Shown: positions 33,553 to 44,638 of the stretch, in pieces
How the letters are laid out: each line of letters starts with the position of its first letter
Position numbering within the stretch: position 1 is the first letter of the stretch
DNA from: Saccharospirillum sp039982735
Lineage (GTDB): Bacteria > Pseudomonadota > Gammaproteobacteria > Pseudomonadales > Natronospirillaceae
Length of the DNA: 64,000 nt
NCBI RefSeq assembly: GCF_039982735.1
Contig: NZ_JBDWXV010000003.1
Span: 62,001-126,000, forward strand
Reading direction: 5' to 3'
Made by a program: the position numbers and the translations under genes
Notes under the pieces: model-generated
Seen by the model: the letters and a program-made list of their open reading frames with translations, nothing else
Told to the model about the DNA's origin: nothing
Database searches by the model: none

Positions 33553-34548
33553 ATGCGGAAAATTACGTTATCAAAGGCCGTCAACGAAGCACTGGCTGAA
33601 GAGATGCGCCACGACGAGACGGTCATCATTCTCGGCGAAGACGTGGCAGAAGCCGGTACGCCGTTCAAGGTTCTATCAGGCCTGGTCGAAGAGTTTGGTA
33701 CGGAACGCGTTATTGATACCCCCATTTCCGAACCCGGCTTTATGGGTATTGGGGTAGGTGCCGCCATGACGGGGATGCGTCCGGTTGTCGATTTGATGTT
33801 CGGTGACTTTATTTTTCTGATCATGGATCAGCTTTGCAACCAGGCCGCTAAAACTCACTACATGTCCGGTGGCAAACTGAGTGTCCCTCTGGTGCTGCGC
33901 ACCAACATGGGGGCAACACGGCGCTCAGCGGCCCAGCATTCACAGTCGTTACACGCCATTGTTGCTCATATACCGGGCTTGAAAGTAGCGATGCCGTCTT
34001 CTGCGTATGAAGCCAAGGGCCTGCTGAAAACGGCCATTCGCGACAATAACCCGGTGGTCATTTTCGAAGACAAGCTGATGTATCAGGACTCAGCCGAAGT
34101 CCCTGAAGAGGAGTACAGCATTCCTTTCGGTGAAGCCTGCGTGAAACGCGAAGGCACAGACATCACCCTCATCGGCACCTCGTCGATGGTTCAGGTCTGT
34201 GAGAAAGCCGCTGAAATGCTTCAGGCGGTGGGCATCAGTGCCGAAGTCATCGACCCCCGCACCATAGTACCGCTCGATGAAAAAACCCTGGTTGAATCGG
34301 CCAAGAAGACCGGTCGGGTCATCGTGGTTGACGAAGGTCACCAGAGCTTTGGTGTGACCTCTGAAATCGCCAGCCGGATCAATGAAAAAGCCTTTTATCA
34401 TCTGGATGCACCCACCACCCGAATCGGGGCGATGGATGTTCCGATTCCGTTCTCACCGGCCCTGGAGGACATTACTGTTCCGACACCGGAGCGGGTGTTC
34501 GAACAGGCCAAAAAGCTGGTCAGCGGGGAGCTAATCGATGCGGCATGA
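33553..34548 (+). CDS. acoB: ThDP dehydrogenase E1 beta
   Basis: A 331-residue transketolase-pyrimidine-domain protein with ILGEDVAEAGTPFKV, PISEPGFMGIGVGAAMTGMRPV, a Q-S-L-H-A His motif and the C-terminal IDPRTIVPLDE region. It starts 10 bases after E1 alpha and overlaps the lipoyl protein gene by 11 bases. It completes the E1 heterotetramer. Confidence 0.85.
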   Translation: MRKITLSKAVNEALAEEMRHDETVIILGEDVAEAGTPFKVLSGLVEEFGTERVIDTPISEPGFMGIGVGAAMTGMRPVVDLMFGDFIFLIMDQLCNQAAKTHYMSGGKLSVPLVLRTNMGATRRSAAQHSQSLHAIVAHIPGLKVAMPSSAYEAKGLLKTAIRDNNPVVIFEDKLMYQDSAEVPEEEYSIPFGEACVKREGTDITLIGTSSMVQVCEKAAEMLQAVGISAEVIDPRTIVPLDEKTLVESAKKTGRVIVVDEGHQSFGVTSEIASRINEKAFYHLDAPTTRIGAMDVPIPFSPALEDITVPTPERVFEQAKKLVSGELIDAA

Positions 34549-35851
34549 CATCATCATGCCCGCGTTGGGCATGGCACAGGATACCGGAACCCTGCTCGCC
34601 TGGCACAAATCGGAGGGTGAGGCGGTAACTCAGGGTGAAACCCTATTCGAGGTGGAAACCGACAAAACCACCATGGAAGTGGAGGCGCCGGCCAGCGGCT
34701 TCCTGGTTGGCATTACGGCCAGTGACGGGGATGAGGTACCGGTGGGCCAGGTCATCGCCATCATCAGCGATTCGGCCGACACACCGGCCAAGGAACCTGA
34801 CGCTGGAACCGAGTCTGCCAAAGCGGACGCCCCCGCGCAGGCCCTGCCAGAAGGTAAGCCGGTTATCATGCCCGTGCTCGGCATGTCTCAGGACTCGGGC
34901 GTGCTGGTCGGGTGGAACAAGGAACCCGGTGACGCCGTCAAACAGGATGACATTTTGTTCGAAGTGGAAACGGACAAAAGTGTGGTTGAGGTGCCTGCTG
35001 GCCTGGATGGCTACCTGGCTGCCCGACTGGCGGCCGCTGGCGATGACGTACCCACGGGTGAAACCATCGCCATTATCAGTGAAGGAAAGGTCGCTGACCC
35101 GGTTGACCGGGCTTATTCGCAATCGGCTACAACAACCGCCAGTACCGAAGAGCCGCCGGCCGAACAGGCGGCAACGCCCGCCGACACATCGCCTGCGCCC
35201 AAAAAGCCAGAAACCGCCAAGCGGCCTGCGCCTGCACCGGGTGATAAAATACTGGCCTCTCCCAAGTTGAAGCGCCTGGCCTACCAGGCTGGCTACGACC
35301 TGGCGTTGCTCGCCGCCACGGGTCACCCCCAACCCTTTCATGCCAGCGACTTTACAGCGCTCAAAGACGCTAATACATCGGCACACAAACGCACAGGAAC
35401 GGCCGTAACCCATGAAGCGGTTACCCGGCTGTCCGCACGGGTATCACCGGTTGAACTCGACGCCTTTCTTGGCTGGGCTTCCGACCATGTTGAAGCGGCC
35501 AACGACGCGAGTGTCATTGCTGCCTTTGCCGGGGCCAGCCTGGGCGATCATTCGACGGTGCGAATTCACAGGCGAGGCATCAGTGAAACCTATGCTGCAC
35601 ACACGCAATTGTCGAAAACCGTGGCCACGGAAGGCGAGCCTGACCTGATCGTACACGATCTGCGGGGAACCCTAATATCCTCGGCGGAACTCCCACCCGA
35701 CTCGGCTCCTGTCATCTCTATTGTGGGCTCTGGCAATGAATTGATACTGACACTGACCAGTATTGATTCTCTGTTGGCCGGAAAAGACGCCGCCGTCGTA
35801 CTCGACAACTTTGCCGGACGCATGGCAGATCCACTTCGGCACCTCTTCTAA
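34538..35851 (+). CDS. di-lipoyl protein with E1/E3-binding domain and degenerate E2 acyltransferase domain
   Basis: 437 residues. The first lipoyl domain has its lysine at K43 (VETDKTTME), the second at K147 (VETDKSVVE). An Ala/Pro/Glu-rich linker leads to a peripheral-subunit-binding domain (about 238-276: ILASPKLKRLAYQAGYDLALL). The last 150 residues keep the outline of an E2 catalytic core (LIVHDLRGTL, APVISIVGSG, LILTLTSI, FAGRMADPLRHLF). The H-x-x-x-D/N-G catalytic motif is gone, replaced by SIDSLLAGKD. It likely carries acyl groups but cannot transfer them; the intact core is encoded at 37341. Confidence 0.8.
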   Translation: MRHDIIMPALGMAQDTGTLLAWHKSEGEAVTQGETLFEVETDKTTMEVEAPASGFLVGITASDGDEVPVGQVIAIISDSADTPAKEPDAGTESAKADAPAQALPEGKPVIMPVLGMSQDSGVLVGWNKEPGDAVKQDDILFEVETDKSVVEVPAGLDGYLAARLAAAGDDVPTGETIAIISEGKVADPVDRAYSQSATTTASTEEPPAEQAATPADTSPAPKKPETAKRPAPAPGDKILASPKLKRLAYQAGYDLALLAATGHPQPFHASDFTALKDANTSAHKRTGTAVTHEAVTRLSARVSPVELDAFLGWASDHVEAANDASVIAAFAGASLGDHSTVRIHRRGISETYAAHTQLSKTVATEGEPDLIVHDLRGTLISSAELPPDSAPVISIVGSGNELILTLTSIDSLLAGKDAAVVLDNFAGRMADPLRHLF

Positions 35852-35865
35852 AGAAAGGTATTGGT

Positions 35866-37323
<1,458 letters not shown>

Positions 37324-37340
37324 AGAGAGAGGATGTTCGC

Positions 37341-38222
37341 ATGCACACTGTTGTTGCATCACCAAGCGTTCGAGCGCAAGCGCGTCGCTTATCGATCGAT
37401 CTTCAAGCTCTGGCCGACCGACTGGGCAGAACCCAACTTACCATGGATGACCTCAACGGCCATCAGACACCGGAGCAGCCTGTGAACGGTTATAGCAGCT
37501 ATTGGAACGTGGATCACCGTCAATTCGGACCGGTTGACGAGCAAAAGACCAGCAAAATCGACCGGGTTGCCGCTGCGAATTTGACCGCTGCCAATGCGGT
37601 GATTCCCCAGGTCACTCATCACGATGAGGTGGATGTCAGTGAAATCGAACGCCTACGCGCTCAGTATCGCAGTGAATCCTCCGCACGAGGGGTGAAACTG
37701 ACGACACTGCCTTTCTTCGTGAAGGCATTGGCCGTTTCATTGAAAAAGTTTCCAAAGTTCAATGCGTCCCTGAGTTCAGACGGTGACATCCTCCATATGA
37801 AGAACTACGTTCATATCGGCATTGCAGTGGATACCGAACACGGACTGATGGTCCCGGTTATTCGGGATGCTGACAAAAAAGGCTTGTGGCAGATTGCGGC
37901 AGAGATCGTCGATCTGGCAACCCGCGCCAAGTCGAGAAAGCTGGGCCCGGATGAAATGGGGGGTGCCTCCATGACGATCACCAATCTTGGGGGAATAGGC
38001 GGTACTGGTTTCAGCCCAATCGTAAACCCGCCAGAGGTTGCGATTCTGGGTATTACCCGTATGCAGCAACAACCGGTATGGAATGGCGAAGCCTTCGTTG
38101 CAACACCGATAGTGCCACTGGACTTGAGTTATGATCATCGCGTCATTAACGGTGCCGTTGCCGCCCGTTTTCTCAATGACTATGCACGCAGCCTGGCGGA
38201 CCCTCGTTTACTGTTGATATGA
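37341..38222 (+). CDS. lipoyl-less E2 acyltransferase (binding domain plus catalytic core)
   Basis: 293 residues. The start has a peripheral-subunit-binding domain (about 5-41: VVASPSVRAQARRLSIDLQAL, then RLGRTQLTMDDL). Residues 70-293 are a 2-oxoacid dehydrogenase acyltransferase core with KRVAAANLT-like trimer contacts, AVDTEHGLMVPVIRDAD, SMTITNLGGIGGTGFSPIVNPPEVAILGI and the catalytic DHRVINGA (H266; Asn in place of the usual Asp, as in some PDH E2s). There is no lipoyl domain. It therefore depends on the di-lipoyl protein at 34538, giving a two-polypeptide E2. Confidence 0.8.
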   Translation: MHTVVASPSVRAQARRLSIDLQALADRLGRTQLTMDDLNGHQTPEQPVNGYSSYWNVDHRQFGPVDEQKTSKIDRVAAANLTAANAVIPQVTHHDEVDVSEIERLRAQYRSESSARGVKLTTLPFFVKALAVSLKKFPKFNASLSSDGDILHMKNYVHIGIAVDTEHGLMVPVIRDADKKGLWQIAAEIVDLATRAKSRKLGPDEMGGASMTITNLGGIGGTGFSPIVNPPEVAILGITRMQQQPVWNGEAFVATPIVPLDLSYDHRVINGAVAARFLNDYARSLADPRLLLI

Positions 38223-38304
38223 AGGGGGTCACCCTTTCGTATACGGTGAGTCAGTGCTGCCTGCTCGGGCGCGCTGTCACCATAACGTGTCCTCGCTGCA
38301 AACG

Positions 38305-38715
38305 TCAGGGCGCCTCGTTTTCACTGCCCGAGCGAAGCCGAAAGGTCCCTTCGCCAAAGGCGATCAGAGTACCGTCGGCATCGAACACCTCGCCACTGGA
38401 CATAAAGGTTTTGCGACCACCACCACGCACCCGGCCAACGACAGTCAACATTCTTGACTGTACCGGGCTCACAAAGGTCGTGGTCATCGACAGCGTTACC
38501 GCCTTTCGTATCCAGTTCGGATCGGGGCTGTATAGCCCCGCAAAGCTCATGGCGGTATCCAGAAGCGATGCCAGAACACCCCCGTGAACGTAATCACTGC
38601 GGTTCAGGTGGTGCGCCTCAAGCTGCAGTTCAAGGGTTACGGTGCCGGGCTGCCGCTCTTTGACCACCCAGCCTATGAGTGCCTGATAGCCTGAGTACGG
38701 TTGTTCATCTGTCAT
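38305..38715 (-). CDS. PaaI-type hotdog thioesterase
   Basis: A 136-residue hotdog-fold protein with the DYVHGGVLASLLDTAMSFAG helix typical of PaaI-like acyl-CoA thioesterases and a SVTTTFVSP-type strand. It is the last gene of the leftward operon; its ATG directly follows the ligase stop (TGAATG). It probably rescues CoA from dead-end esters. Confidence 0.82.
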   Translation of the reverse strand: MTDEQPYSGYQALIGWVVKERQPGTVTLELQLEAHHLNRSDYVHGGVLASLLDTAMSFAGLYSPDPNWIRKAVTLSMTTTFVSPVQSRMLTVVGRVRGGGRKTFMSSGEVFDADGTLIAFGEGTFRLRSGSENEAP

Positions 38716-40320
38716 TCACTGCTCACCCTTATTGGCCAGATCACGCAGCCGGCCTTTCAGAATTTTACCGGTAGCGGTCGCCGGCAATTGCTCCATGATG
38801 GTAATTTCACTGGGCCGTTTGTAGGGCGCCAGCTGATCGGTGATGAAGTCTTGCAGTTCCGCACCGCTCACGATAGACCCTGGGTCACACTGTACGTAAG
38901 CCACCACTTCTTCATTGCCCGACACTTGCCTGCCAACCACCGCCGACATGATGACCGACGGGTGTCGATTGAGCGCGGCTTCTACATCGGGCGGGTAAAT
39001 ATTGAAGCCTGAACGGATGATCAGCTCCTTGCTGCGGCTGACGATGTACAGCTGGCCTTCCCCATCAACCCTGGCGATGTCACCGGTATTCAGCCAACCG
39101 TCAGCGGTCAGACACCCCGCCGTTACCTCCGGCTGCCGATAGTAGCCCAGCATGATATTCGGGCCCCGTACCCACAGTTCGCCGGGTTCGACATCACTGG
39201 CTGGCTGGTTAGGCGCAGCCGCAGTGTCCAGAGGCTGTAGCCGGTATTCAAGCATGGGCAATACGGCGCCTACGGTGTTGTCTTCTGGCTGCTGATCGAT
39301 CCGGGTCTGGCTGATGGTCGGGCTGGCTTCGGTGAGCCCGTAGCCGTTGTGCAAGGTCAGGTTGAATACCGCTTCCACCCGCTGCTTTGTTTCCAGGTCC
39401 AGCGGCGAACCGCCGGCGGACATATAGACCAGTGAGTCTTTGTTCAGTGGTTGCTTGCGGGTACGCAGGTGTTCGAGCATTTTCGCGTACATGGCCGGAA
39501 CGCCTTGCAACACCGTGATCGATTCCTGATCGAGCGCTTCAAAAACGGCTTCAGGCGTGAACCTGGGTACGGCATACAGGCAAGCTCCGTTGTAGAGTGA
39601 GCCCATGCACACCGACGACAAACCAAACACATGGGACATCGGCAATACGCCATACACCCGCTGACCTTCCGTCAGGTGTCGCATCCCCCCGGAAATGGAG
39701 GCAATGTAGAGAATGCCACGATGGCTGAGCATCACGCCTTTTGGGCGACCCGTAGTACCGGAGGTGTAAATCAGAGCGGCCAACTGACGATGCCCTTCCG
39801 GATACACCGGGTCGGGTTGTACGTCCTGAACCGCACTGATCATGAGCTCACCCAGGCTTGGGTGCCTGTAAGGTTCTGCCTTATGCCGCTGACCGTGGTT
39901 CGCAGCCTCGGTGGATACCCCTGAGGTGAAGTAGATACGCTTGGGCAAACAGTCGTCAGCAATGGCGTCAACCTCGCTGGCTGACAAGCGCGGATTGACG
40001 ATGGCAACGCTGGCATCAAGCTCGGTTGCGGCCAGTAACAGCACCACCAGTGCCCGACAGTTTTCGCTGACCACCATAATGCGATCACCCGGTTTAACCT
40101 GCTGTTCCGTCAACCAGGTTTTCGCCGTCACAATCTTGGCCGACAATTGCCGATAGTTCCAGCGAACCGACCCTTCCACCAGGGCGGGCTGCTCGGGTAT
40201 GCGTTTCGCGTTGTCGTGAATACGAGTACTGAGCCGATCCGGCAATTCGGCCACGAGGTCGCTAGCCCAGCGACCGAAAATCAATTCATCCGGTGCCTGA
40301 CGGGGAGTCGACCAGTCCAT
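38716..40320 (-). CDS. acyl/aryl-CoA ligase (AMP-forming)
   Basis: A 534-residue ANL-family enzyme with the phosphate loop YTSGTTGRPKG, the NGYGLTEASP motif, a TGDIARVDGEG hinge and the catalytic lysine in TATGKILKGRLR. It activates a carboxylic acid with ATP and CoA, the first step of the pathway in this block. Its start overlaps the acyl-CoA dehydrogenase stop by one base. Confidence 0.9.
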   Translation of the reverse strand: MDWSTPRQAPDELIFGRWASDLVAELPDRLSTRIHDNAKRIPEQPALVEGSVRWNYRQLSAKIVTAKTWLTEQQVKPGDRIMVVSENCRALVVLLLAATELDASVAIVNPRLSASEVDAIADDCLPKRIYFTSGVSTEAANHGQRHKAEPYRHPSLGELMISAVQDVQPDPVYPEGHRQLAALIYTSGTTGRPKGVMLSHRGILYIASISGGMRHLTEGQRVYGVLPMSHVFGLSSVCMGSLYNGACLYAVPRFTPEAVFEALDQESITVLQGVPAMYAKMLEHLRTRKQPLNKDSLVYMSAGGSPLDLETKQRVEAVFNLTLHNGYGLTEASPTISQTRIDQQPEDNTVGAVLPMLEYRLQPLDTAAAPNQPASDVEPGELWVRGPNIMLGYYRQPEVTAGCLTADGWLNTGDIARVDGEGQLYIVSRSKELIIRSGFNIYPPDVEAALNRHPSVIMSAVVGRQVSGNEEVVAYVQCDPGSIVSGAELQDFITDQLAPYKRPSEITIMEQLPATATGKILKGRLRDLANKGEQ

Positions 40321-41471
40321 CAGCTGGCATCCCGCACCATGTTTCTGGCAATCACCAATTGCTGGATCTGACTGGTGCCTTCATAGATGCGGAACAAGCG
40401 AACGTCCCGGTAGAAGCGTTCGACCGCGTATTCGGCCATGTAACCGGCGCCGCCGTGAATCTGGACGGCCCGGTCTGCCACCCGGCCGACCATCTCCGAG
40501 CAGAACAATTTGCTGCAGGAGGCCAGGGTCGAGACGTTTTCGCCGGCGTCTTTGCGGCGGGCGCCATCGAGCACCATGCATTCGGCGGCGTAAGTTTCGG
40601 TTTTGCTGTCAGACAGCATCGCCTGTACCAGTTGCTGATCGGACAGGGGCACACCGAATTGCTTGCGCTCCATGGCATACCGCAGCGACTCGTCGATCAG
40701 GCGATTCGCCACGCCAACACACACCGCGGCAATGTGCAGTCGGCCACGGTCGAGCACTTTCATCGCCGTCTTAAAGCCCTGCCCTTCTTTGAGACCAATG
40801 ATGTTGGCCGCCGGTACCCGACAGTCCTCAAAAATGATGTCGCAGGTATGAGAACCTTTCTGCCCCATTTTTTTGTCGATCGCCCCGCGGGATAAACCCG
40901 GGGTATTGCCTTCGACCACAAAGGCCGTAATGCCGCCTGCGCCTTTATTCGACGGGTCGGTCCGTGCCATAACGGTGAACAGATCCGCTTCAGGGCCGTT
41001 GGTAATGTAGCGTTTGGTGCCATTCAACACATAGTGATCACCATCGCGTATTGCCGTGGTTCTCAGGCTGGCCGCATCTGAACCGGAATCGGGTTCGGTC
41101 AGACAAAACGCACTGATGATCTCGCCAGTCGCCATTCGAGGGACGTAATAGTCTTTTTGTTCATCGGTGCCATCAATCAGAATGCCCTGGGCACCAATGC
41201 CGTTATTGGTGCCGAAAATGGAACGAAAGGCGGGCGATGTCTGCCCGATCTCCATCGCGACCCGGACTTCCTCTTCCATGGTCAGACCCAGACCGCCGTA
41301 GGCTTCCGGAATGGCCAGCCCAAACAGGCCGATGTCTTTCATTTCCTGAACGATGTCTGCCGGTACCTGATCGGTTTCAGCCAGCACGGCTTCATTGGGA
41401 ATCAGTCGCTCACGCACAAACTTTCGCAGCGTACCCAGTATTTGGTCCAGTGTTTCCTGATCTCTGATCAT
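40320..41471 (-). CDS. acyl-CoA dehydrogenase
   Basis: A 383-residue FAD enzyme with CLTEPDSGSDAASLRT, KRYITNG, the QIHGGAGYMAEYAVERFYRD motif and the catalytic Glu in RIYEGTSQIQ. It introduces a double bond in the CoA ester made by the ligase. First gene of the leftward operon, with tandem operator-like repeats in front. Confidence 0.92.
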   Translation of the reverse strand: MIRDQETLDQILGTLRKFVRERLIPNEAVLAETDQVPADIVQEMKDIGLFGLAIPEAYGGLGLTMEEEVRVAMEIGQTSPAFRSIFGTNNGIGAQGILIDGTDEQKDYYVPRMATGEIISAFCLTEPDSGSDAASLRTTAIRDGDHYVLNGTKRYITNGPEADLFTVMARTDPSNKGAGGITAFVVEGNTPGLSRGAIDKKMGQKGSHTCDIIFEDCRVPAANIIGLKEGQGFKTAMKVLDRGRLHIAAVCVGVANRLIDESLRYAMERKQFGVPLSDQQLVQAMLSDSKTETYAAECMVLDGARRKDAGENVSTLASCSKLFCSEMVGRVADRAVQIHGGAGYMAEYAVERFYRDVRLFRIYEGTSQIQQLVIARNMVRDAS

Positions 41472-41502
41472 GGTTGATCGTCTCCGCGTGCTATTTTTGT
41501 TA

Positions 41503-41540
41503 TTCCGCTATGCGGTATCTTCTTCCGCATATATTGCGCC
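41503..41540. promoter_or_regulatory. paired TTCCGC operators between divergent operons
   Basis: TTCCGC-TAT-GCGGTA (41503-41517) and TTCCGCATATATTGCGC (from 41524) are two related imperfect palindromes in the region shared by the acyl-CoA dehydrogenase and hydroxyacyl-CoA dehydrogenase promoters. A third copy lies at 48759. Candidate binding sites for the IclR protein encoded at 44639. Nothing else was seen in 41541-41656. Confidence 0.5.
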
Positions 41541-41656
41541 AAACTTTTACATAGCCTAGGATGTCAGTCAATCATTAGAATCCAGTTTTTCAGAGCGGAA
41601 CCCATCCACCGGGTCCGCCATAACAATAAAACGCATAGGTCACAGGAAATTCCATT

Positions 41657-43198
41657 ATGTCGAGTGAACACCCTACTTCGACGCCAGCGTCACTGACGGT
41701 CAAACGTCTGGGCATCGTCGGTACCGGCGCCATGGGTCGGGGCATTGCCCAAATTGCCGCTGAAGCGGGGCTTGAGGTCATCTTGTACGATCAAAATGCC
41801 CGGGCGACGACCGCCGCAATCGACTTCGTCTCGGGCCTCTGGCAGAAGAAAGTCAGTAAGAACAAGCTGACCGAGGCAGACCACGACCGACTGCTGGCCC
41901 ACCTGATACCCGGAGCCGAGCTTGCCAATCTGGCCGATTGCGACGTCATCATCGAGGCCATTGTTGAAAAGGTAGAGGTCAAACAAAGCCTGTTTTCAGA
42001 GCTGGAAGGCCTGGTCGGCGACGACACCATTCTGGCAACCAACACCTCATCGCTGTCGGTGACCGACATCGCCTCTGGCTGCAAGCGGCCGGAACAGGTG
42101 ATCGGGTTTCATTTCTTCAACCCGGTGCCGCTGATGAAGATCGTCGAAGTGATTCCGGGCATCAAAACCGCACCTGAAGTCACCGGGCGCATGACAGCGC
42201 TCGGGCAGCAGCTTGGACATTTCACCGCACACACCACCGACACACCGGGGTTTCTCGTGAACCATGCTGGCCGCGCCTTCGGCACCGAAGCCTTGCGGAT
42301 ACTGTCAGAAGGCAGCGCCAGCTGTGCCGACATCGACCGCATCATGACCGACCAGGGCGGGTTCAGAATGGGCCCTTTTACCCTGATGGATCTCACCGGG
42401 CTCGATGTTTCCAGTGCCGTTATGGAATCCATTTACCACCAGTACTATCAGGAACCCCGGTATCGACCAGCGCAATTGATACGCCCGCGTGTCAGTGCCG
42501 GGCTGCTGGGTCGAAAGACGAGCGCGGGCTTCTACGCCTACGAAAATGGGCAGCAAGTGATGCCCGACGAACCCCCCATCGAGCGCACCCCGCCCTGCCC
42601 GGTCTGGATCAGCTCCGAGGATGAACCCAGCCATGCCCTGCTAACATCGCTGGTCGAAACGGCTGGCTGGCCCCTGGCCGATACAGCTCAGGACCCTCAG
42701 GCACTGTGCCTGATAACACCCTGGGGTGAAGACATCACCGGCTGCGCCCTGCGGCAAGGGCTGCCACCGGCACGTACCCTGGGTATCGACATGCTGGCGG
42801 GTCTCGATAAACGCCGCAGCGTCATGACCAGCCCGGCTACGGAACCTGGTTTCACCCGGGCCGCCACGACGCTGCTCAGTGAGGATGGCAGCGCCATCAC
42901 CCGCCTGAAAGACAGCCAGGGGTTCGTGTTGCAACGCATCATCGCTTGCATCGTCAACATCGGCTGCGATATGGCGCAGCAGGGCATTGCAGAACCCGCC
43001 ACCATCAACCGGGCCGTAGAACTGGGCCTGGGCTACCCCAAAGGCCCCCTGGCCTTGGGCGACCACTTCGGCCCGGGCCTCATTCTCGAGATATTGAACA
43101 ACCTGTTGAACGTCACCGGTGATCCGCGTTACCGCCCCAGCCCCTGGCTGCGCCGCCGGGCCTTGCTTGGCCTGCCGCTGACGACTGAAGAACGCTAA
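41657..43198 (+). CDS. 3-hydroxyacyl-CoA dehydrogenase (PaaH-like, duplicated C-domain)
   Basis: A 513-residue enzyme with NAD loop GIVGTGAMGRGIAQ, the catalytic H-E pair region (GFHFFNPVPLMKIVEV) and two C-terminal dimerisation-type HCDH domains, the second ending in VELGLGYPKGPLALGDHFGP. The length and two C-domains fit PaaH/PaaC-like enzymes of aromatic and dicarboxylate beta-oxidation. AGGAA precedes the ATG. Confidence 0.88.
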   Translation: MSSEHPTSTPASLTVKRLGIVGTGAMGRGIAQIAAEAGLEVILYDQNARATTAAIDFVSGLWQKKVSKNKLTEADHDRLLAHLIPGAELANLADCDVIIEAIVEKVEVKQSLFSELEGLVGDDTILATNTSSLSVTDIASGCKRPEQVIGFHFFNPVPLMKIVEVIPGIKTAPEVTGRMTALGQQLGHFTAHTTDTPGFLVNHAGRAFGTEALRILSEGSASCADIDRIMTDQGGFRMGPFTLMDLTGLDVSSAVMESIYHQYYQEPRYRPAQLIRPRVSAGLLGRKTSAGFYAYENGQQVMPDEPPIERTPPCPVWISSEDEPSHALLTSLVETAGWPLADTAQDPQALCLITPWGEDITGCALRQGLPPARTLGIDMLAGLDKRRSVMTSPATEPGFTRAATTLLSEDGSAITRLKDSQGFVLQRIIACIVNIGCDMAQQGIAEPATINRAVELGLGYPKGPLALGDHFGPGLILEILNNLLNVTGDPRYRPSPWLRRRALLGLPLTTEER

Positions 43199-43222
43199 TC
43201 GCCCTACTGACCGAGGTACATT

Positions 43223-44428
43223 ATGCAAGACGCCTACATTTACGACGGAATTCGAACGCCCTTTGGCCGGTTTGGCGGAAAACTCTCCAGCGTGCGGCCA
43301 GACGACCTGCTCGCCCTGGCGATCAGCACCCTGGTGCAACGCACCCCCTTTAACCCCGACCACTATGAAGATGTGGTGGCAGGCTGCACCAACCAGGCCG
43401 GTGAGGACTCCCGTAACGTCGCGCGGCATGCCGGGCTTCTCTCTGGTCTACCCGTTTCTGTGGCCGGCCAGACCGTCAACCGGCTGTGCGGCAGTGGCCT
43501 GGCCGCCGTCATCGATACTTCCCGTGCCATTCGCTGTGAAGAGGGCGGCCTGTACATTGCCGGGGGTGTTGAGAGCATGAGCCGTGCGCCCTACGTTCTG
43601 GCCAAAGCCGAAAGCCCCTTTGCCCGCAACCAGACGATGTATGACACGGTGATCGGTGCCCGTTTTGCCAACCCCCGCATTCAGGAACAGTTTGGTCTCG
43701 ACAGTATGCCTGAAACCGCCGACAACATTGCCGCCGACATGGGTCTGCCGCGCGACCAGGCGGATGCCTTTGCGGCCCGCTCCCAGGCGCTCTATCAAAA
43801 AGCACTGGCTCAGGGCTTTTACGACGAAGAGTTGCTTGAGGTGGAAGTCAGCCAGGGACGGAAAAAGCCCGCGCTTCAGGTTACCCGGGATGAACACCCG
43901 CGCGCAGAAAGCACTGCTGACACGCTCGCAAGACTGCCACCCTTATTCACGGATGGAGTGGTTACCGCGGGGAATGCCTCCGGCATCAACGATGGTGCGG
44001 CGGCCCTGATTCTCGGCAGCCAGCAGGCCGGCAACGATGCCGGCATCAAACCCCGGGGTCGTATCGTCAGTTGCGCGGTAGCCGGCGTTGAACCCAGAGT
44101 CATGGGACTGGGCCCGGTGCCCGCCTCGCGCAAGGCACTGGCGCTGGCCGGTTTGACATTGAACGATATGGACGTGATTGAAATCAACGAAGCCTTTGCG
44201 GTGCAGGTGATGGGTTGTGCACAGCATCTGGGGCTGGCCTTTGATGACGCTCGCCTGAATGCCCATGGTGGTGCCATTGCCATCGGTCACCCTCTGGGCG
44301 CTTCCGGTGCCCGGCTCGCGCTGACGGCCCTGAGACACCTTGAAGCACAGCAAACCCGATACGCTCTGGTCACCATGTGCATTGGGGTGGGCCAGGGTAT
44401 TGCTGTGATCATTGAGCGTTGTCGCTGA
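43223..44428 (+). CDS. acetyl-CoA acyltransferase (thiolase)
   Basis: A 401-residue degradative thiolase with the nucleophile in NRLCGSGLAAV, NEAFAVQ, the His motif NAHGGAIAIGHPLGASGAR and the second Cys in TMCIGVGQG. It follows the dehydrogenase by 24 bases and releases acetyl-CoA (or succinyl-CoA plus acetyl-CoA). GAGGT precedes the ATG. Confidence 0.92.
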   Translation: MQDAYIYDGIRTPFGRFGGKLSSVRPDDLLALAISTLVQRTPFNPDHYEDVVAGCTNQAGEDSRNVARHAGLLSGLPVSVAGQTVNRLCGSGLAAVIDTSRAIRCEEGGLYIAGGVESMSRAPYVLAKAESPFARNQTMYDTVIGARFANPRIQEQFGLDSMPETADNIAADMGLPRDQADAFAARSQALYQKALAQGFYDEELLEVEVSQGRKKPALQVTRDEHPRAESTADTLARLPPLFTDGVVTAGNASGINDGAAALILGSQQAGNDAGIKPRGRIVSCAVAGVEPRVMGLGPVPASRKALALAGLTLNDMDVIEINEAFAVQVMGCAQHLGLAFDDARLNAHGGAIAIGHPLGASGARLALTALRHLEAQQTRYALVTMCIGVGQGIAVIIERCR

Positions 44429-44443
44429 TGTTACCAAACAATG

Positions 44444-44595
44444 GCTGAGTTACCATGTGGCAATGGGCCGCGCCGAATGCCGGTAGTGCCTCTGAGGGGT
44501 CGGCGTAGATCCATCCGTGGAGCCTAGGCCGCAGCATCCCTGCTGCGGACTCCCCCTCAGAGGCACTACCGGCACTCGTCGCTCGTCAACTCAGC
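44444..44595. repeat. structured intergenic repeat, copy 1
   Basis: A 22-bp perfect inverted repeat (44478-44499 with 44553-44574) encloses a 39-base core (44496-44534) and an extra hairpin (GCAGCA-TCCC-TGCTGC). Outside it, GCTGAGTT (44444-44451) pairs with AACTCAGC (44588-44595). The core matches copy 2 (50422-50460) at 35 of 39 bases. It sits between the thiolase and iclR genes. No coding capacity. Confidence 0.75.
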
Positions 44596-44638
44596 AAATC
44601 CAAAACTTGAGTTAATATCTAAAGAGTGATGCCTTCAC

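Noticed and set aside
41657..44428. Phenylacetate (paa) pathway
   Set aside because: The dehydrogenase and thioesterase look PaaH/PaaI-like, but there are no paaABCDE epoxidase, paaG/paaZ or phenylacetate-specific ligase genes.
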